The notes under the pieces are model-generated. The model had not been told where the DNA came from. It did not search any database and saw nothing but the letters and a program-made list of their open reading frames with translations. From Novosphingobium sp. 9 (GTDB taxonomy: Bacteria; Pseudomonadota; Alphaproteobacteria; Sphingomonadales; Sphingomonadaceae), in assembly GCF_025340265.1 (NCBI RefSeq), contig NZ_CP022708.1, positions 643,501-707,500 on the forward strand: a stretch of 64,000 bases of DNA, in the 5' to 3' direction. Of this stretch, positions 45,542 to 53,863 are shown piece after piece. Both the position numbers and the translations under genes were made by a program. How positions within the stretch are numbered: the first letter of the stretch is position 1; the number at the start of each line of letters is the position of its first letter.

Positions 45542-46813
45542 TCAGTCTTCGGCGAGGCGGATGCGCGGCATCATCAGCTGGATCCAGCCCAGTGCCAGCA
45601 GGTAGGACACCGCAGCAAAGCCGAAAAGCGGCGCGTATCCAAGCCCTGCGGCAAGCACGAGCCCTGCGATCTTGCTGATCGCCATACCGCCAAGATTGCC
45701 GCAGAACGAGCCGAAGCCGGTCACGCGGCCGACCTTGGTGGCGGGCGTCACGTCGGCGATCAGGGCGAACAGACTGGTTGAGAAACCCTGATGCCCGGCG
45801 AGAGTCAGCGCCATCAGTCCGACTGCGATGCCGTAGCTCGAGGCGTGAAGCGCCAGCGGCACGGGAAGGACACAGAGGGCAGAGATCAGCATCACTGTCT
45901 TGCGCGTGCGGTTCACGCTCCAGCCCTTGGCAAGCAGATGGCTGGAGACGTAGCCCGAAACCAGCGAACCCGTGGCCGAGCCGAGATAGGCAATGGCCAG
46001 CGGTACGCCGAGCGCCACGCCGGAAAGGCCGAAAGCGCGGTTGAAATAGTCCGGCATCCAGAACAGCATCAGCCACCAGGTGGCATCGGACAGCACCTTG
46101 GCGAGAGCGACGGTCCAGGTCCGGCGTTCGCGCAGGATGCCGGAAATGGGTTGGGTATTACCGGTAGCCTTGCGCGTATCGCCGAAGGATACGCCGCGCG
46201 TGCCCAGCATCCAGACCAGCCCCCAGACAAGGCCGATGCCGCCTGCGATGACGAACGTGGAGCGCCAGCCCCACAGGGCAGCGGCCAGCGGGATACCCAG
46301 CGGCGTCAGGATCGCGCCAAGGCTGTTGATGGCATTGAAAAGGCCAAAGCCGGTCGTGCGCTTTTCGGGTGGAAAGATCAGCGCGACGGTCTTGATGCCC
46401 GCAGGCGTTCCCATCGCCTCGCTTGCGCCAAGCGCGATGCGACAGGCGATGAACTCGCGAAAGCCGCTGGCCCAGCCATGCGCCATCGCCGCGAGCGACC
46501 AGACGGTAACGCCCAGCGCATTGGCGCGGCGCAGGCCCAGGCGGTCTACCAGCCAGCCAGCGCCCAGGAATCCGAAGGCAGCCGCGCCCTGAAACCAGGC
46601 TGCGAGCGTGCCGTAATCGTCGTCGCTCCAGTGCAGGTCGGCGGCGATAGTGGGCTTGAGAACGGCGATGATCTGGCGATCCACCAGATTGAGAATGCCC
46701 GCCGTCAGCGCCAGCGCGAACAGGAACCGGCGATGGGCCGGGGAGAGCAGGCTGGCCGTTCGCGGGCTTTGCGCCTCTGCGTCAGGCAACGGGGTCGGAA
46801 TGGCGGTCGTCAT
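45542..46813 (-). CDS. MFS transporter (anion/organic acid symporter-like)
   Basis: 423 residues, ATG at 46813. Twelve hydrophobic segments, with the MFS loop motif GWLVDRLGLRRANALG after helix 2 and the ACS-type pattern RIALGASEAMGTPAG in helix 4. The fit is to the hexuronate/phthalate-like anion:cation symporter group. It lies just upstream of the third TonB receptor in the same direction, so outer- and inner-membrane transport of one compound are paired. A central loop with RGVSFGDTRKATGNTQ divides the halves. Confidence 0.87.
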   Translation of the reverse strand: MTTAIPTPLPDAEAQSPRTASLLSPAHRRFLFALALTAGILNLVDRQIIAVLKPTIAADLHWSDDDYGTLAAWFQGAAAFGFLGAGWLVDRLGLRRANALGVTVWSLAAMAHGWASGFREFIACRIALGASEAMGTPAGIKTVALIFPPEKRTTGFGLFNAINSLGAILTPLGIPLAAALWGWRSTFVIAGGIGLVWGLVWMLGTRGVSFGDTRKATGNTQPISGILRERRTWTVALAKVLSDATWWLMLFWMPDYFNRAFGLSGVALGVPLAIAYLGSATGSLVSGYVSSHLLAKGWSVNRTRKTVMLISALCVLPVPLALHASSYGIAVGLMALTLAGHQGFSTSLFALIADVTPATKVGRVTGFGSFCGNLGGMAISKIAGLVLAAGLGYAPLFGFAAVSYLLALGWIQLMMPRIRLAED

Positions 46814-46885
46814 CAAACCCTAGCGTAGGCGTAGGGTATCGCTGCCACCAACAAAGTTTTTCTACTGATTTGGCGGGGTCAATTT

Positions 46886-46930
46886 GTCTTCCTCCCGGCC
46901 GGAACGTGATGTCCGGGCCGGGAGGAAGAC
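46886..46930. terminator. Perfect 15-bp hairpin after the flavin monooxygenase gene
   Basis: GTCTTCCTCCCGGCC (46886-46900) and GGCCGGGAGGAAGAC (46916-46930) are perfect complements, with GGA/TCC able to extend the stem inward. It begins 4 bp after the LLM gene stop on the leftward strand. No T-run follows, so it may act as a Rho-dependent or 3'-protecting structure. Confidence 0.5.
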
Positions 46931-46934
46931 GAAA

Positions 46935-48026
46935 TCAGGCGAAACCGCCGAGCGGGCCATGGTCGATATGCGGCAGAACGTGGCGGGCGAACAGGTCCGC
47001 TTCGGCCGCATGGGGATAGCCAGAGAGGATGAACGCCTCGATGCCTGCCTCGCGATAGGCCTGCAACTTGGCGAGCACCTGATCGGGATCGCCGACGATC
47101 GCGGCGCCGCAACCCGAACGGGCACGGCCGATGCCGGTCCACAGGTTGTCCTCGGCATAGCCATCGTCGCTGGCGGTTTCGCGCAAGGCGGCCTGCGCCT
47201 TGACGCCAACCGACTGCGAATCGAGCGACTTGGCGCGGATCGCGGCGCCCTCGGCGGCATCGAGGCGCGAGAGCAGGCGGTTCGCGGCAGTGCGGGCCTC
47301 GGCCTCGGTCTCGCGCACGATCACATGGACGCGATAGCCGAAACGCAGGGTGCGGCCATATTTCGCAGCGCGGGCGCGCATGTCGGCGATGGTTTCCTTC
47401 ACCGCCTCCATGCGATCGGGCCACATCAGGAACACATCGCAGCCCTTGGCCGCAACTTCGCGTGCGGGTTCGGACAGACCGCCGAAGTAGAGCGGCGGAC
47501 AGGTCGATCCGGGCGCGATCATGCGCGGCGGATCGAGCTTCATGTTCCAGAAGCGCCCCTGATGATCCAACGGCTGGCCCGAAAGCAGCGTGCGCAGGAT
47601 CTCGATGGCCTCGGTCGTGCGCTCGTAACGTGCAGCCCCATCCAGCGTCTCTCCCGGCATTTCGCTGGAGATCACGTTGATGTTCAGGCGTCGGCCTGCG
47701 GTGCCTGCGCCGAGGATCTGGTCGATCGTTGCGATCTGGCGCGCGAGCTGGGCCGGCCACAGCTCGCCGATGCGCACGGCTATCAGCAGCTTGATGCGAC
47801 GGACCTGCGTGGCGATGGCGGCAGCGAAAGCGGTGGTGTCGATGCCGAGCGCATAGCCCGAAGGCAGCAGCACGTTGTCGAAACCGCCTTCCTCGGCGGT
47901 CGTTACGATGTTGCGGCAATGCTCCCAGCTGGAGCGCAGCATCGGGTCGGGCTGGCCGAGGAACTCGTAATCGTCGTCACACAGCGCCGAAAACCAGCTG
48001 ACCTCACATGGGGGCAGCGCGCTCAC
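46935..48026 (-). CDS. LLM-class flavin-dependent monooxygenase (SsuD-like)
   Basis: 363 residues from GTG at 48026, overlapping the upstream aldo/keto reductase stop (GTGA). The bacterial luciferase-like fold is indicated by FDNVLLPSGYA, the active-site region LLIAVRIGELWPAQLARQIATIDQ, and LNINVISSEMPGE followed by RYERTTEAIEILRTLL. The subtype resembles SsuD and dimethylsulfone/nitrilotriacetate monooxygenases, which use FMNH2 and O2 for C-S or C-N cleavage. No flavin reductase is adjacent. Likely substrate is the compound handled by the neighbouring transporters. Confidence 0.87.
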   Translation of the reverse strand: MSALPPCEVSWFSALCDDDYEFLGQPDPMLRSSWEHCRNIVTTAEEGGFDNVLLPSGYALGIDTTAFAAAIATQVRRIKLLIAVRIGELWPAQLARQIATIDQILGAGTAGRRLNINVISSEMPGETLDGAARYERTTEAIEILRTLLSGQPLDHQGRFWNMKLDPPRMIAPGSTCPPLYFGGLSEPAREVAAKGCDVFLMWPDRMEAVKETIADMRARAAKYGRTLRFGYRVHVIVRETEAEARTAANRLLSRLDAAEGAAIRAKSLDSQSVGVKAQAALRETASDDGYAEDNLWTGIGRARSGCGAAIVGDPDQVLAKLQAYREAGIEAFILSGYPHAAEADLFARHVLPHIDHGPLGGFA

Positions 48027-48958
48027 GGCAGCGGTTCCCCGCGCGAGGCGGCGAGCACCGCGTACCATTCGCTGGCGGTCCATTCGACCTTCAGCGCATC
48101 GCGCGAGGCAAGAATGCGCTCGGGCGTCTGCGAGCCGACGATGGGGATCGCGCGCGAGGGATGCGTCATGATCCACGACAGCGCGGCGGAGGCGGCATCG
48201 GTGCCGAACTTCGCGCCTTGTGCCGCGAGCAGCTTGGCGACCGGATCGTTCGAACCGGAGACCAGACGGCCACCGCCCAGTGGCGACCATGCCAGCACCG
48301 CAGCCTCGCGCGCCATCGCCTGATCCAGCGTACCGTCATACAGCGGCGCGATGCGGGCGGCGGAGAACTCGGGCTGGGTCGAGACGATGGGGAAGGGCAG
48401 GAAGGCCTGCAACGCGTCGAATTCGGCGGGGCTGTAGTTGGATACGCCGATGGCCTTCACCTTGCCGCTCTCGACCATGGCGGTCAGGGTCTCGGCAACA
48501 TCGCGAGGGTGGGTCAGGAAATCGCGGCGGTGGATCTGGTAAAGTTCGACTGACGGCAGGCCAAGGCGTTCGAGCGAAATGTCGAGGGCGCTGTTCAGGT
48601 AGGCAGGGCTGGAATTATAGGGAACGCCCAGCACGATGCCGCCCTTGGTGGCGATCACCATCTTCTCGCGCAGATCGGGTCGCGCGGCCAGTGCCTTGCC
48701 CAGCAGCAGTTCGGCGCCGCCGAAGCCGAGCGCGGCATCGCAGCCGTAGATGTCGGCAGTATCGAACAGGGTGATCCCTGCTTCCAGCGCGGCTTCGATC
48801 CGGGCGATGATCGCGCCGATATCGTCGTTGCCGTCGGCGCGGGCGAGCCGCCACATGCCCCAGGCAATCGGGAAAACGGAAATTCCGCTCTTGCCGAGCG
48901 ATACGGGATCGGTCGATAGGCGCAAACGCATATCGGATGTCGTGTCGGGCGTCGTCAT
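48023..48958 (-). CDS. Aldo/keto reductase
   Basis: 311 residues from ATG at 48958. Fold motifs: GITLFDTADIYG with the catalytic Asp and Tyr, Lys in VIATKGG, and His in YQIHRRD. The cofactor end is VGSQTPERI with nearby Arg. YdhF-like subgroup: SVFPIAWGMWRL near the N-terminus. It precedes and overlaps the flavin monooxygenase gene and would reduce an aldehyde or ketone product with NADPH. Its promoter region is only 30 bp, shared with the divergent Gfo/Idh/MocA gene. Confidence 0.88.
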   Translation of the reverse strand: MTTPDTTSDMRLRLSTDPVSLGKSGISVFPIAWGMWRLARADGNDDIGAIIARIEAALEAGITLFDTADIYGCDAALGFGGAELLLGKALAARPDLREKMVIATKGGIVLGVPYNSSPAYLNSALDISLERLGLPSVELYQIHRRDFLTHPRDVAETLTAMVESGKVKAIGVSNYSPAEFDALQAFLPFPIVSTQPEFSAARIAPLYDGTLDQAMAREAAVLAWSPLGGGRLVSGSNDPVAKLLAAQGAKFGTDAASAALSWIMTHPSRAIPIVGSQTPERILASRDALKVEWTASEWYAVLAASRGEPLP

Positions 48959-48988
48959 GGGCGACCACATGGCACAGGGAGTTGTGAA

Positions 48989-50080
48989 ATGGTAGAGACA
49001 CTGCGTTACGGGATCGTCGGCACGGGCATGATGGGCGTGGAGCACATCCACAACCTCAAGATTCTCGAAGGTGCGCAGATAGTTGCCATTGCCGACCCGG
49101 AGCCGGTGTCGCTCGGCTGGGCGCGCGATGCGCTGGGCTCGGCGGGCGAAGGCGTGACCGAATACGCGGACAGCGCCAGCATGATCGCCAACGCCGGGCT
49201 CGATGCCGTAGTTGTCGTCTCGCCCAATTTCACCCATCGCAAGGTGCTGGAGCCGCTGCTCGACAGCGACGTCGCGATCCTGTGCGAAAAGCCGCTCTGC
49301 ACCACCATGGAGGACGCCCGCTGGGTGGTCGAGCGTGCCGAGGCGCGCAAGGCGGCGTTCTGGACCGGCATGGAATATCGCTTCATGCCGCCCGCCAAGG
49401 CCTTCATCGAGGAAGTCCATGGCGGCAAGGTCGGACGCCTGCACATGCTCTCGATCCGTGAGCACCGTTTCCCGTTCCTCGTCAAGGTGCGCGACTGGAA
49501 CCGCTTTTCGGCCAACACCGGGGGCACCATGGTGGAGAAATGTTGTCACTTCTTCGACCTGATGCGCCTTATCACCCGCTCGGAGCCGGTGCGCGTCTAC
49601 TGCTCGGGCGCGATGGACGTGAACCATATCGAAGAGCGCTACGACGGCCGCCAGCCCGACATCATCGACAACAGCTTCACGACCGTTGACTTCGCCGATG
49701 GCAGCCGCGCGCTGCTCGATCTGTGCATGTTCGCGGAAGGGGCGGAGAACCAGGAGGAGATCAGCGCGACCGGCGACAAGGGGCGGCTCGATGTGCTGAT
49801 CCCGCCGGGCGATCTGGTCTGGTCGCCGCGCGTGCCCTGGCCGGGACCGAAGGCGGTGGAGCGCTGGCACGTCGCGGTCGATCAGGCGGCAATGGATGCA
49901 GGCTCGCACCACGGCGCGACATTTTATCAGCATGAAGCCTTCGCGCGCGCGGTGCGCGGTGAGGGCGAAGTGCAGGTAACGGCGCGCGACGGTCTGATGG
50001 CCGTGGCGATCGGTGCGGCGGCGGAATTGAGCGCACGCGAGAAGCGCGTGGTCGAGATCGGTGAAGTGCTGGAAGGCTGA
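48989..50080 (+). CDS. Gfo/Idh/MocA-family oxidoreductase
   Basis: 363 residues, ATG with AGGGAG upstream. Rossmann motif GIVGTGMMGVEHI near the start, then the family element CEKPLCTTMEDARWV with the catalytic Lys, and the C-terminal domain with GGTMVEKCCHFFDLMRL, where His acts in substrate binding. Members oxidise sugars, inositols or related cyclic alcohols with NAD(P). It is divergent from the aldo/keto reductase by 30 bp, so the two promoters must overlap. A sugar-type substrate for this block is conceivable. Confidence 0.88.
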   Translation: MVETLRYGIVGTGMMGVEHIHNLKILEGAQIVAIADPEPVSLGWARDALGSAGEGVTEYADSASMIANAGLDAVVVVSPNFTHRKVLEPLLDSDVAILCEKPLCTTMEDARWVVERAEARKAAFWTGMEYRFMPPAKAFIEEVHGGKVGRLHMLSIREHRFPFLVKVRDWNRFSANTGGTMVEKCCHFFDLMRLITRSEPVRVYCSGAMDVNHIEERYDGRQPDIIDNSFTTVDFADGSRALLDLCMFAEGAENQEEISATGDKGRLDVLIPPGDLVWSPRVPWPGPKAVERWHVAVDQAAMDAGSHHGATFYQHEAFARAVRGEGEVQVTARDGLMAVAIGAAAELSAREKRVVEIGEVLEG

Positions 50081-50512
50081 GCCGGGCGGTGTTTGTCGCG
50101 CGCTTATTGCGATTTCTGACCCGGTTACACCGAATCCAATCGATCCAAGTTTCTGATTTGTCGCATTTTTCCAACAGGCGATTCGGCCTGATTGGAAAAT
50201 GCTCTAGCCGCGCAAATTGAGTACCCGCTGACAGGCTCGCTTGATTTCGACGCGGTGTGTTTCCCAGGATGCCATGATCGTGCGCAAGGCATCCGGGGAA
50301 ATGGCCTGATTCCGCGCTCGCGTCTGATCGGGCTTCGCGCTGGGTGTCATTCGCAGCTTGTCCTTGCTCGGTTTTTTGAGAGTCATGGGGTCAACGTGAT
50401 CCTCTTGCGACAGGTTCCGTAGATTGGCCTTGCGTCACTGGTTCTCGTCTCTTGCGTCGAGCGTTCCGCCGCATCTGTCGCTTCAGAGACGATCGCGTCG
50501 GCTGCTGCGGCA
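50081..50512. other. Intergenic region with a palindromic repeat
   Basis: 430 bp between the Gfo/Idh/MocA gene and galE. The first half contains the long imperfect palindrome listed separately. A leftward frame of 60 codons at 50204-50386 lacks a ribosome site and a known domain, and I do not call it a gene. Nothing else recognisable. Confidence 0.4.
50163..50201. repeat. Imperfect palindrome resembling a dispersed alphaproteobacterial repeat
   Basis: GCATTTTTCCAACAGGC at 50163-50179, short loop, GCCTGATTGGAAAATGC at 50185-50201; arms match apart from two one-base gaps. The segment AGAGCATTTTCC on the minus strand and the GATTCGGTGT/ACACCGAATC region next to it resemble an intergenic repeat I recall from many alphaproteobacterial genomes. 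A genome-wide count is needed to confirm. Confidence 0.45.
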
Positions 50513-51535
50513 TCACGCAGCTACGGCAGGTCGGTCGCGAAGGTCGGAGAGCCTGCGTTCCCACGCCAGGGCATGGGTGACAATCGTCGCCAGATCGTCG
50601 TGGCGGGGCGTCCAGGAAAGCGTGCTGCGTATCAGGCCGGTATCCGAAATCAGCGAATCCGGATCGCCGGCACGGCGACCTTCGAGGCGGCGCTCCAAAG
50701 TCTTGCCGGTGACCTGATCGACGGCATCGAGCACCTCCAGAACCGAAAAGCCGCGACCATAGCCGCAGTTCATGGTGCGCGATCGGGTGGGATCGGCGAT
50801 CAGCGCTTCCAGCGTCAGGACGTGTGCGGCGGCAAGGTCGGAGACGTGAATGTAATCGCGGACACCGGTGCCGTCGGGAGTGTCGAAGTCGGTTCCGAAT
50901 ACCGAGACGTGGCTGCGCTTGCCCAGAGCCGCCTCGACCGCGACCTTGATAAGGTGCGTGGCGCCTGCGGTCGATTGTCCGGTGCGCGCTGCCGGATCGG
51001 CGCCTGCCACATTGAAGTATCGCAGGACACCGGCGTTGAACGGATGGGCCCTTGCCACGTCTGCCAGCATCGTCTCGGTCATCAGTTTCGACATGCCGTA
51101 AGGGTTGATCGGCGCTTTCGGACTGTCCTCGCGAATGGGCGATGTGTCGGGGATGCCGTATGCCGCGGCGGTGGAACTGAAAATAAAGTGCGACACGCCG
51201 GCGGCGACTGCCGCACCGATCAGCGTGCGGCTCTTTGCCGTATTGTTGTGATAATACTTCAGCGGATTCTCGACCGATTCCGGGACGATGATCGATCCGG
51301 CAAAATGCATGATGGCGCCAATGCCCTGCTCGGCAAATATCCGCATCAGAAGATCGGTGTCCTCGATATCGCCTTCATAGAAAGGGACATCTTCGGGAAC
51401 GGCGAAACGAAAGCCGGTGGAAAGATCGTCGATCACGCTGACCGGCCAACCGGCATCAAGCAATGCCAACACGGCATGGCTGCCGATATATCCGGCGCCG
51501 CCGGTAACGAGAACGGGGAGTTTTGCGTTGGTCAC
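50513..51535 (-). CDS. galE: UDP-glucose 4-epimerase
   Basis: 340 residues, GTG at 51535 with GAGAG upstream. NAD-binding GGAGYIGSH at the N-terminus, catalytic Ser in FSSTAAAYG, and YGMSK (Tyr-x3-Lys). DPAARTGQSTAGATHLI and GTDFDTPDGTGVRDYIHV are the usual GalE substrate elements. It interconverts UDP-Glc and UDP-Gal, supplying galactose for the exopolysaccharide cluster that starts next to it in the opposite direction. Confidence 0.94.
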   Translation of the reverse strand: MTNAKLPVLVTGGAGYIGSHAVLALLDAGWPVSVIDDLSTGFRFAVPEDVPFYEGDIEDTDLLMRIFAEQGIGAIMHFAGSIIVPESVENPLKYYHNNTAKSRTLIGAAVAAGVSHFIFSSTAAAYGIPDTSPIREDSPKAPINPYGMSKLMTETMLADVARAHPFNAGVLRYFNVAGADPAARTGQSTAGATHLIKVAVEAALGKRSHVSVFGTDFDTPDGTGVRDYIHVSDLAAAHVLTLEALIADPTRSRTMNCGYGRGFSVLEVLDAVDQVTGKTLERRLEGRRAGDPDSLISDTGLIRSTLSWTPRHDDLATIVTHALAWERRLSDLRDRPAVAA

Positions 51536-51983
51536 GGCAACTCTCGAATGACAAACGGGAATGTTGGCACCTGGTAAAGAGGTGCCGATGGATGCGGATA
51601 TGTGCTGCCATTTATTGCAGTGCGGCAAGAACTCCGCGTTGACTGGACCGATCGGTGCGACTGGCAGTGTAGCAAGGCAGCGGAAGGGCATTTCCAGACA
51701 AGAGTGCCGGCCTGTTGCGCCGGGAAGTCCGACGAAGTGAGCCTGATATCGATACATATTATATGCAGAACTGCTGCAAGGTACGCAAAAGCGCGATTCA
51801 GAACATTGGCGTTGGCGGAATCTTTACAATCTGTTCATGTTACTCTTGTGAGCATTCTTTTCGCACTTGCGGCGAAATGCCTTCATCGCAAGGCCGGGCG
51901 AGCCCTGCGCGTCTAGGCAAGTGTGCGTAATTTTGAAACATTACACGGCGTCGCACATTCACCTGACATGGAAGGGAACCTCC
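51536..51983. other. Divergent promoter region of the exopolysaccharide cluster
   Basis: About 450 bp. A hairpin GGCACCT...AGGTGCC at 51566-51586 (7-bp arms, 7-nt loop) lies just upstream of galE. The right half becomes AT-rich: TTTACAATCTGTTCATGTTAC near 51825 (in parts) may hold the promoter of the sugar transferase gene. No supported ORF. Confidence 0.4.
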
Positions 51984-52694
51984 ATGGAAAAATTCGACGA
52001 TCGCTATTCCAACGCATTTATTCGTCAAAATTCAGGTCAATCAAATAAAAATCCTGGAACGGAAATGATTTCGCTTCAAACTGTTGATAATAATTTGTCT
52101 AGATTGATGGACGTAATTATTGCTTTTGTGGCATTTATGTTTGTCGTTCCGGTTTTGCTTCTGATGTGCATCGCCATCAGCATTCAGGACCGTGGTTGGC
52201 CGATTTTTGTTCACTATCGGATTGGCCGTGGTGGCGCGCTTTTTCCATGCCTCAAGCTGCGCACCATGGTCCGTGATTCCGATGTGCGGTTGCGAAAGCT
52301 TCTGGAAACGGATGCCGCCGCACGCCGCGAGTGGGAAGTCGATCAGAAGTTGCGCAACGATCCGCGGATCACGCCGCTCGGTCAGTTCCTGCGCAAGTCG
52401 AGCCTCGATGAACTGCCCCAGCTGCTGAACGTGATCTGGGGTCATATGAGCCTTGTCGGTCCACGTCCCATCGTGCCCGCCGAGGCCGCGCGTTATGGCC
52501 GTTACATGCAGTTCTATTGTGCCGTGCGGCCGGGTATTACCGGGCTGTGGCAAGTGAGCGGGCGCAACGACATCGGGTATCGGCGTCGTGTCGCGATGGA
52601 CACGCTCTATTGCCGGACGCGTACCGTGGGCGGCGATATCTCGATCATGGTGCGTACCATTCCTGCCGTTCTGGTAAGCCGGGGCACGTTCTGA
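51984..52694 (+). CDS. Undecaprenyl-phosphate sugar phosphotransferase (initiating enzyme)
   Basis: 236 residues, ATG after AAGGGA. A single membrane hairpin region (VIIAFVAFMFVVPVLLLMCIAISIQD) is followed by the catalytic domain of the WbaP/ExoY family: RIGRGGALFPCLKLRTM, PRITPLGQFLRKSSLDELPQL and MSLVGPRPIVPAE, ending in RPGITGLWQVSGRN. It lacks the extra N-terminal membrane helices of full WbaP, so it is ExoY-sized. It transfers a hexose-1-phosphate, probably galactose or glucose, to undecaprenyl phosphate and starts each repeat unit. The first 40 codons are notably AT-rich. Confidence 0.92.
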   Translation: MEKFDDRYSNAFIRQNSGQSNKNPGTEMISLQTVDNNLSRLMDVIIAFVAFMFVVPVLLLMCIAISIQDRGWPIFVHYRIGRGGALFPCLKLRTMVRDSDVRLRKLLETDAAARREWEVDQKLRNDPRITPLGQFLRKSSLDELPQLLNVIWGHMSLVGPRPIVPAEAARYGRYMQFYCAVRPGITGLWQVSGRNDIGYRRRVAMDTLYCRTRTVGGDISIMVRTIPAVLVSRGTF

Positions 52695-52702
52695 GTATCG
52701 CG

Positions 52703-53863
52703 ATGCCAAAGCCCGTCGACGATCGCCGCAAGGTGATCGATGTACTGCAGCTCGATCCGTCCCTGTTCACCGCTCCCTACGACGCTGCGCTTTCGCGTGG
52801 GCTGATCGAGAACGGCGTGCGTCCGGTGTGGGCCACCCGCCGTCTTCGACCGATGGAGGAGGATCTGCTGGCGGCTGCCGACAAGCTCTCGTTCTTCTAT
52901 CCGTTGACGGATGGTCCTGCACGGCGGGCCGGGTCTGCGTGGAAGCTGGTCAAGGGACTGGAGCATGTCTCGGGCTTGCGCCGGTTCGCGCGCGAGGCCG
53001 ATCGCTTCGATCTGGTGCATGTCCAGTGGGCGGTGCTGCCTCTGCTGGATGTCAGGGTGATGCGTCGTATCCGGCGCGAGCGGCCGGTCGTCATGACGGC
53101 GCATGACATTCAGCCGTTCAATGGCAAGTCGGTCGGCGTTCAGGGCAATGGCTATGCCGCCGTCCTGGAAGAGGCTGACCGCCTGATCGTCCATACCGAA
53201 AAGGGCAGGGAAGCCTTGCTGGCGCGCGGGATCGCGCCGCACCGTATCCATGTGGTGCCCCATGGGCCGCTGTCGTTGAGCGCACGCGGTATGGAGGTTC
53301 GCCCTGACGATGGGCGCTGGCGCGTGGTGCTGTTCGGCCGCCTGCAGCCCTACAAGGGCGCGGATCGCCTGGTGGAAGCGCTGGGGATGATCGATCCGGC
53401 GGTGCGGGCGCGGCTTGAGATAATCGTCGCCGGCGAAGCGCAGATGCCGATCGAGCCGATCCTTGAGCGCGCCCGCGAACTGAATCTTGGCAATGCCTTT
53501 TCGTTGAGAGCCGGGCGGCTTTCCGAAGAGGATATGGCGGCCTTGCTGCGCAGCGCCGATGCCTTCGTCTTTCCCTATCGAACGATCGATGCCAGCGGGG
53601 TGCTGCACATGGTGGCAGATCTCAACCGCTGGTTGATTGCCAGTGACCTTGGCGCGTTCCGCTCGATGATTGGCGAGACCAGCGGCGAGCTGGTGGAACC
53701 GGACGATCTGGGCGCGCTGGCCGGCGCTATCGTGCGCTCCATCGGACGCAAGCCAACGCCGCGCGTCGGTGCCTCCATACCCGGATGGGAAGAGATCGGC
53801 GCGATGACCCGCCATGTCTACGAGGAGGCGATCGCAGAGCGACGCCACGCGGTATCGATATGA
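52703..53863 (+). CDS. GT4-family glycosyltransferase
   Basis: 386 residues, beginning 8 bp after the sugar transferase stop. N-terminal Rossmann half with DVLQLDPSLFTAPYDAAL and HVQWAVLPLLDV; C-terminal donor half with VVLFGRLQPYKGADRLVEAL and FVFPYRTIDASGVLHMV. The E-x7-E motif is less clear than usual, which is common in GumH/ExoL-like relatives. It should add the second or a later sugar of the repeat unit on the cytoplasmic side. Its stop overlaps the next glycosyltransferase start (ATGA). Confidence 0.87.
   Translation: MPKPVDDRRKVIDVLQLDPSLFTAPYDAALSRGLIENGVRPVWATRRLRPMEEDLLAAADKLSFFYPLTDGPARRAGSAWKLVKGLEHVSGLRRFAREADRFDLVHVQWAVLPLLDVRVMRRIRRERPVVMTAHDIQPFNGKSVGVQGNGYAAVLEEADRLIVHTEKGREALLARGIAPHRIHVVPHGPLSLSARGMEVRPDDGRWRVVLFGRLQPYKGADRLVEALGMIDPAVRARLEIIVAGEAQMPIEPILERARELNLGNAFSLRAGRLSEEDMAALLRSADAFVFPYRTIDASGVLHMVADLNRWLIASDLGAFRSMIGETSGELVEPDDLGALAGAIVRSIGRKPTPRVGASIPGWEEIGAMTRHVYEEAIAERRHAVSI

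Noticed and set aside
50204..50386. 60-codon leftward frame between the Gfo/Idh/MocA gene and galE
   Set aside because: No ribosome site, no domain and low complexity (Lys/Arg/Ser); cannot be supported as a gene.
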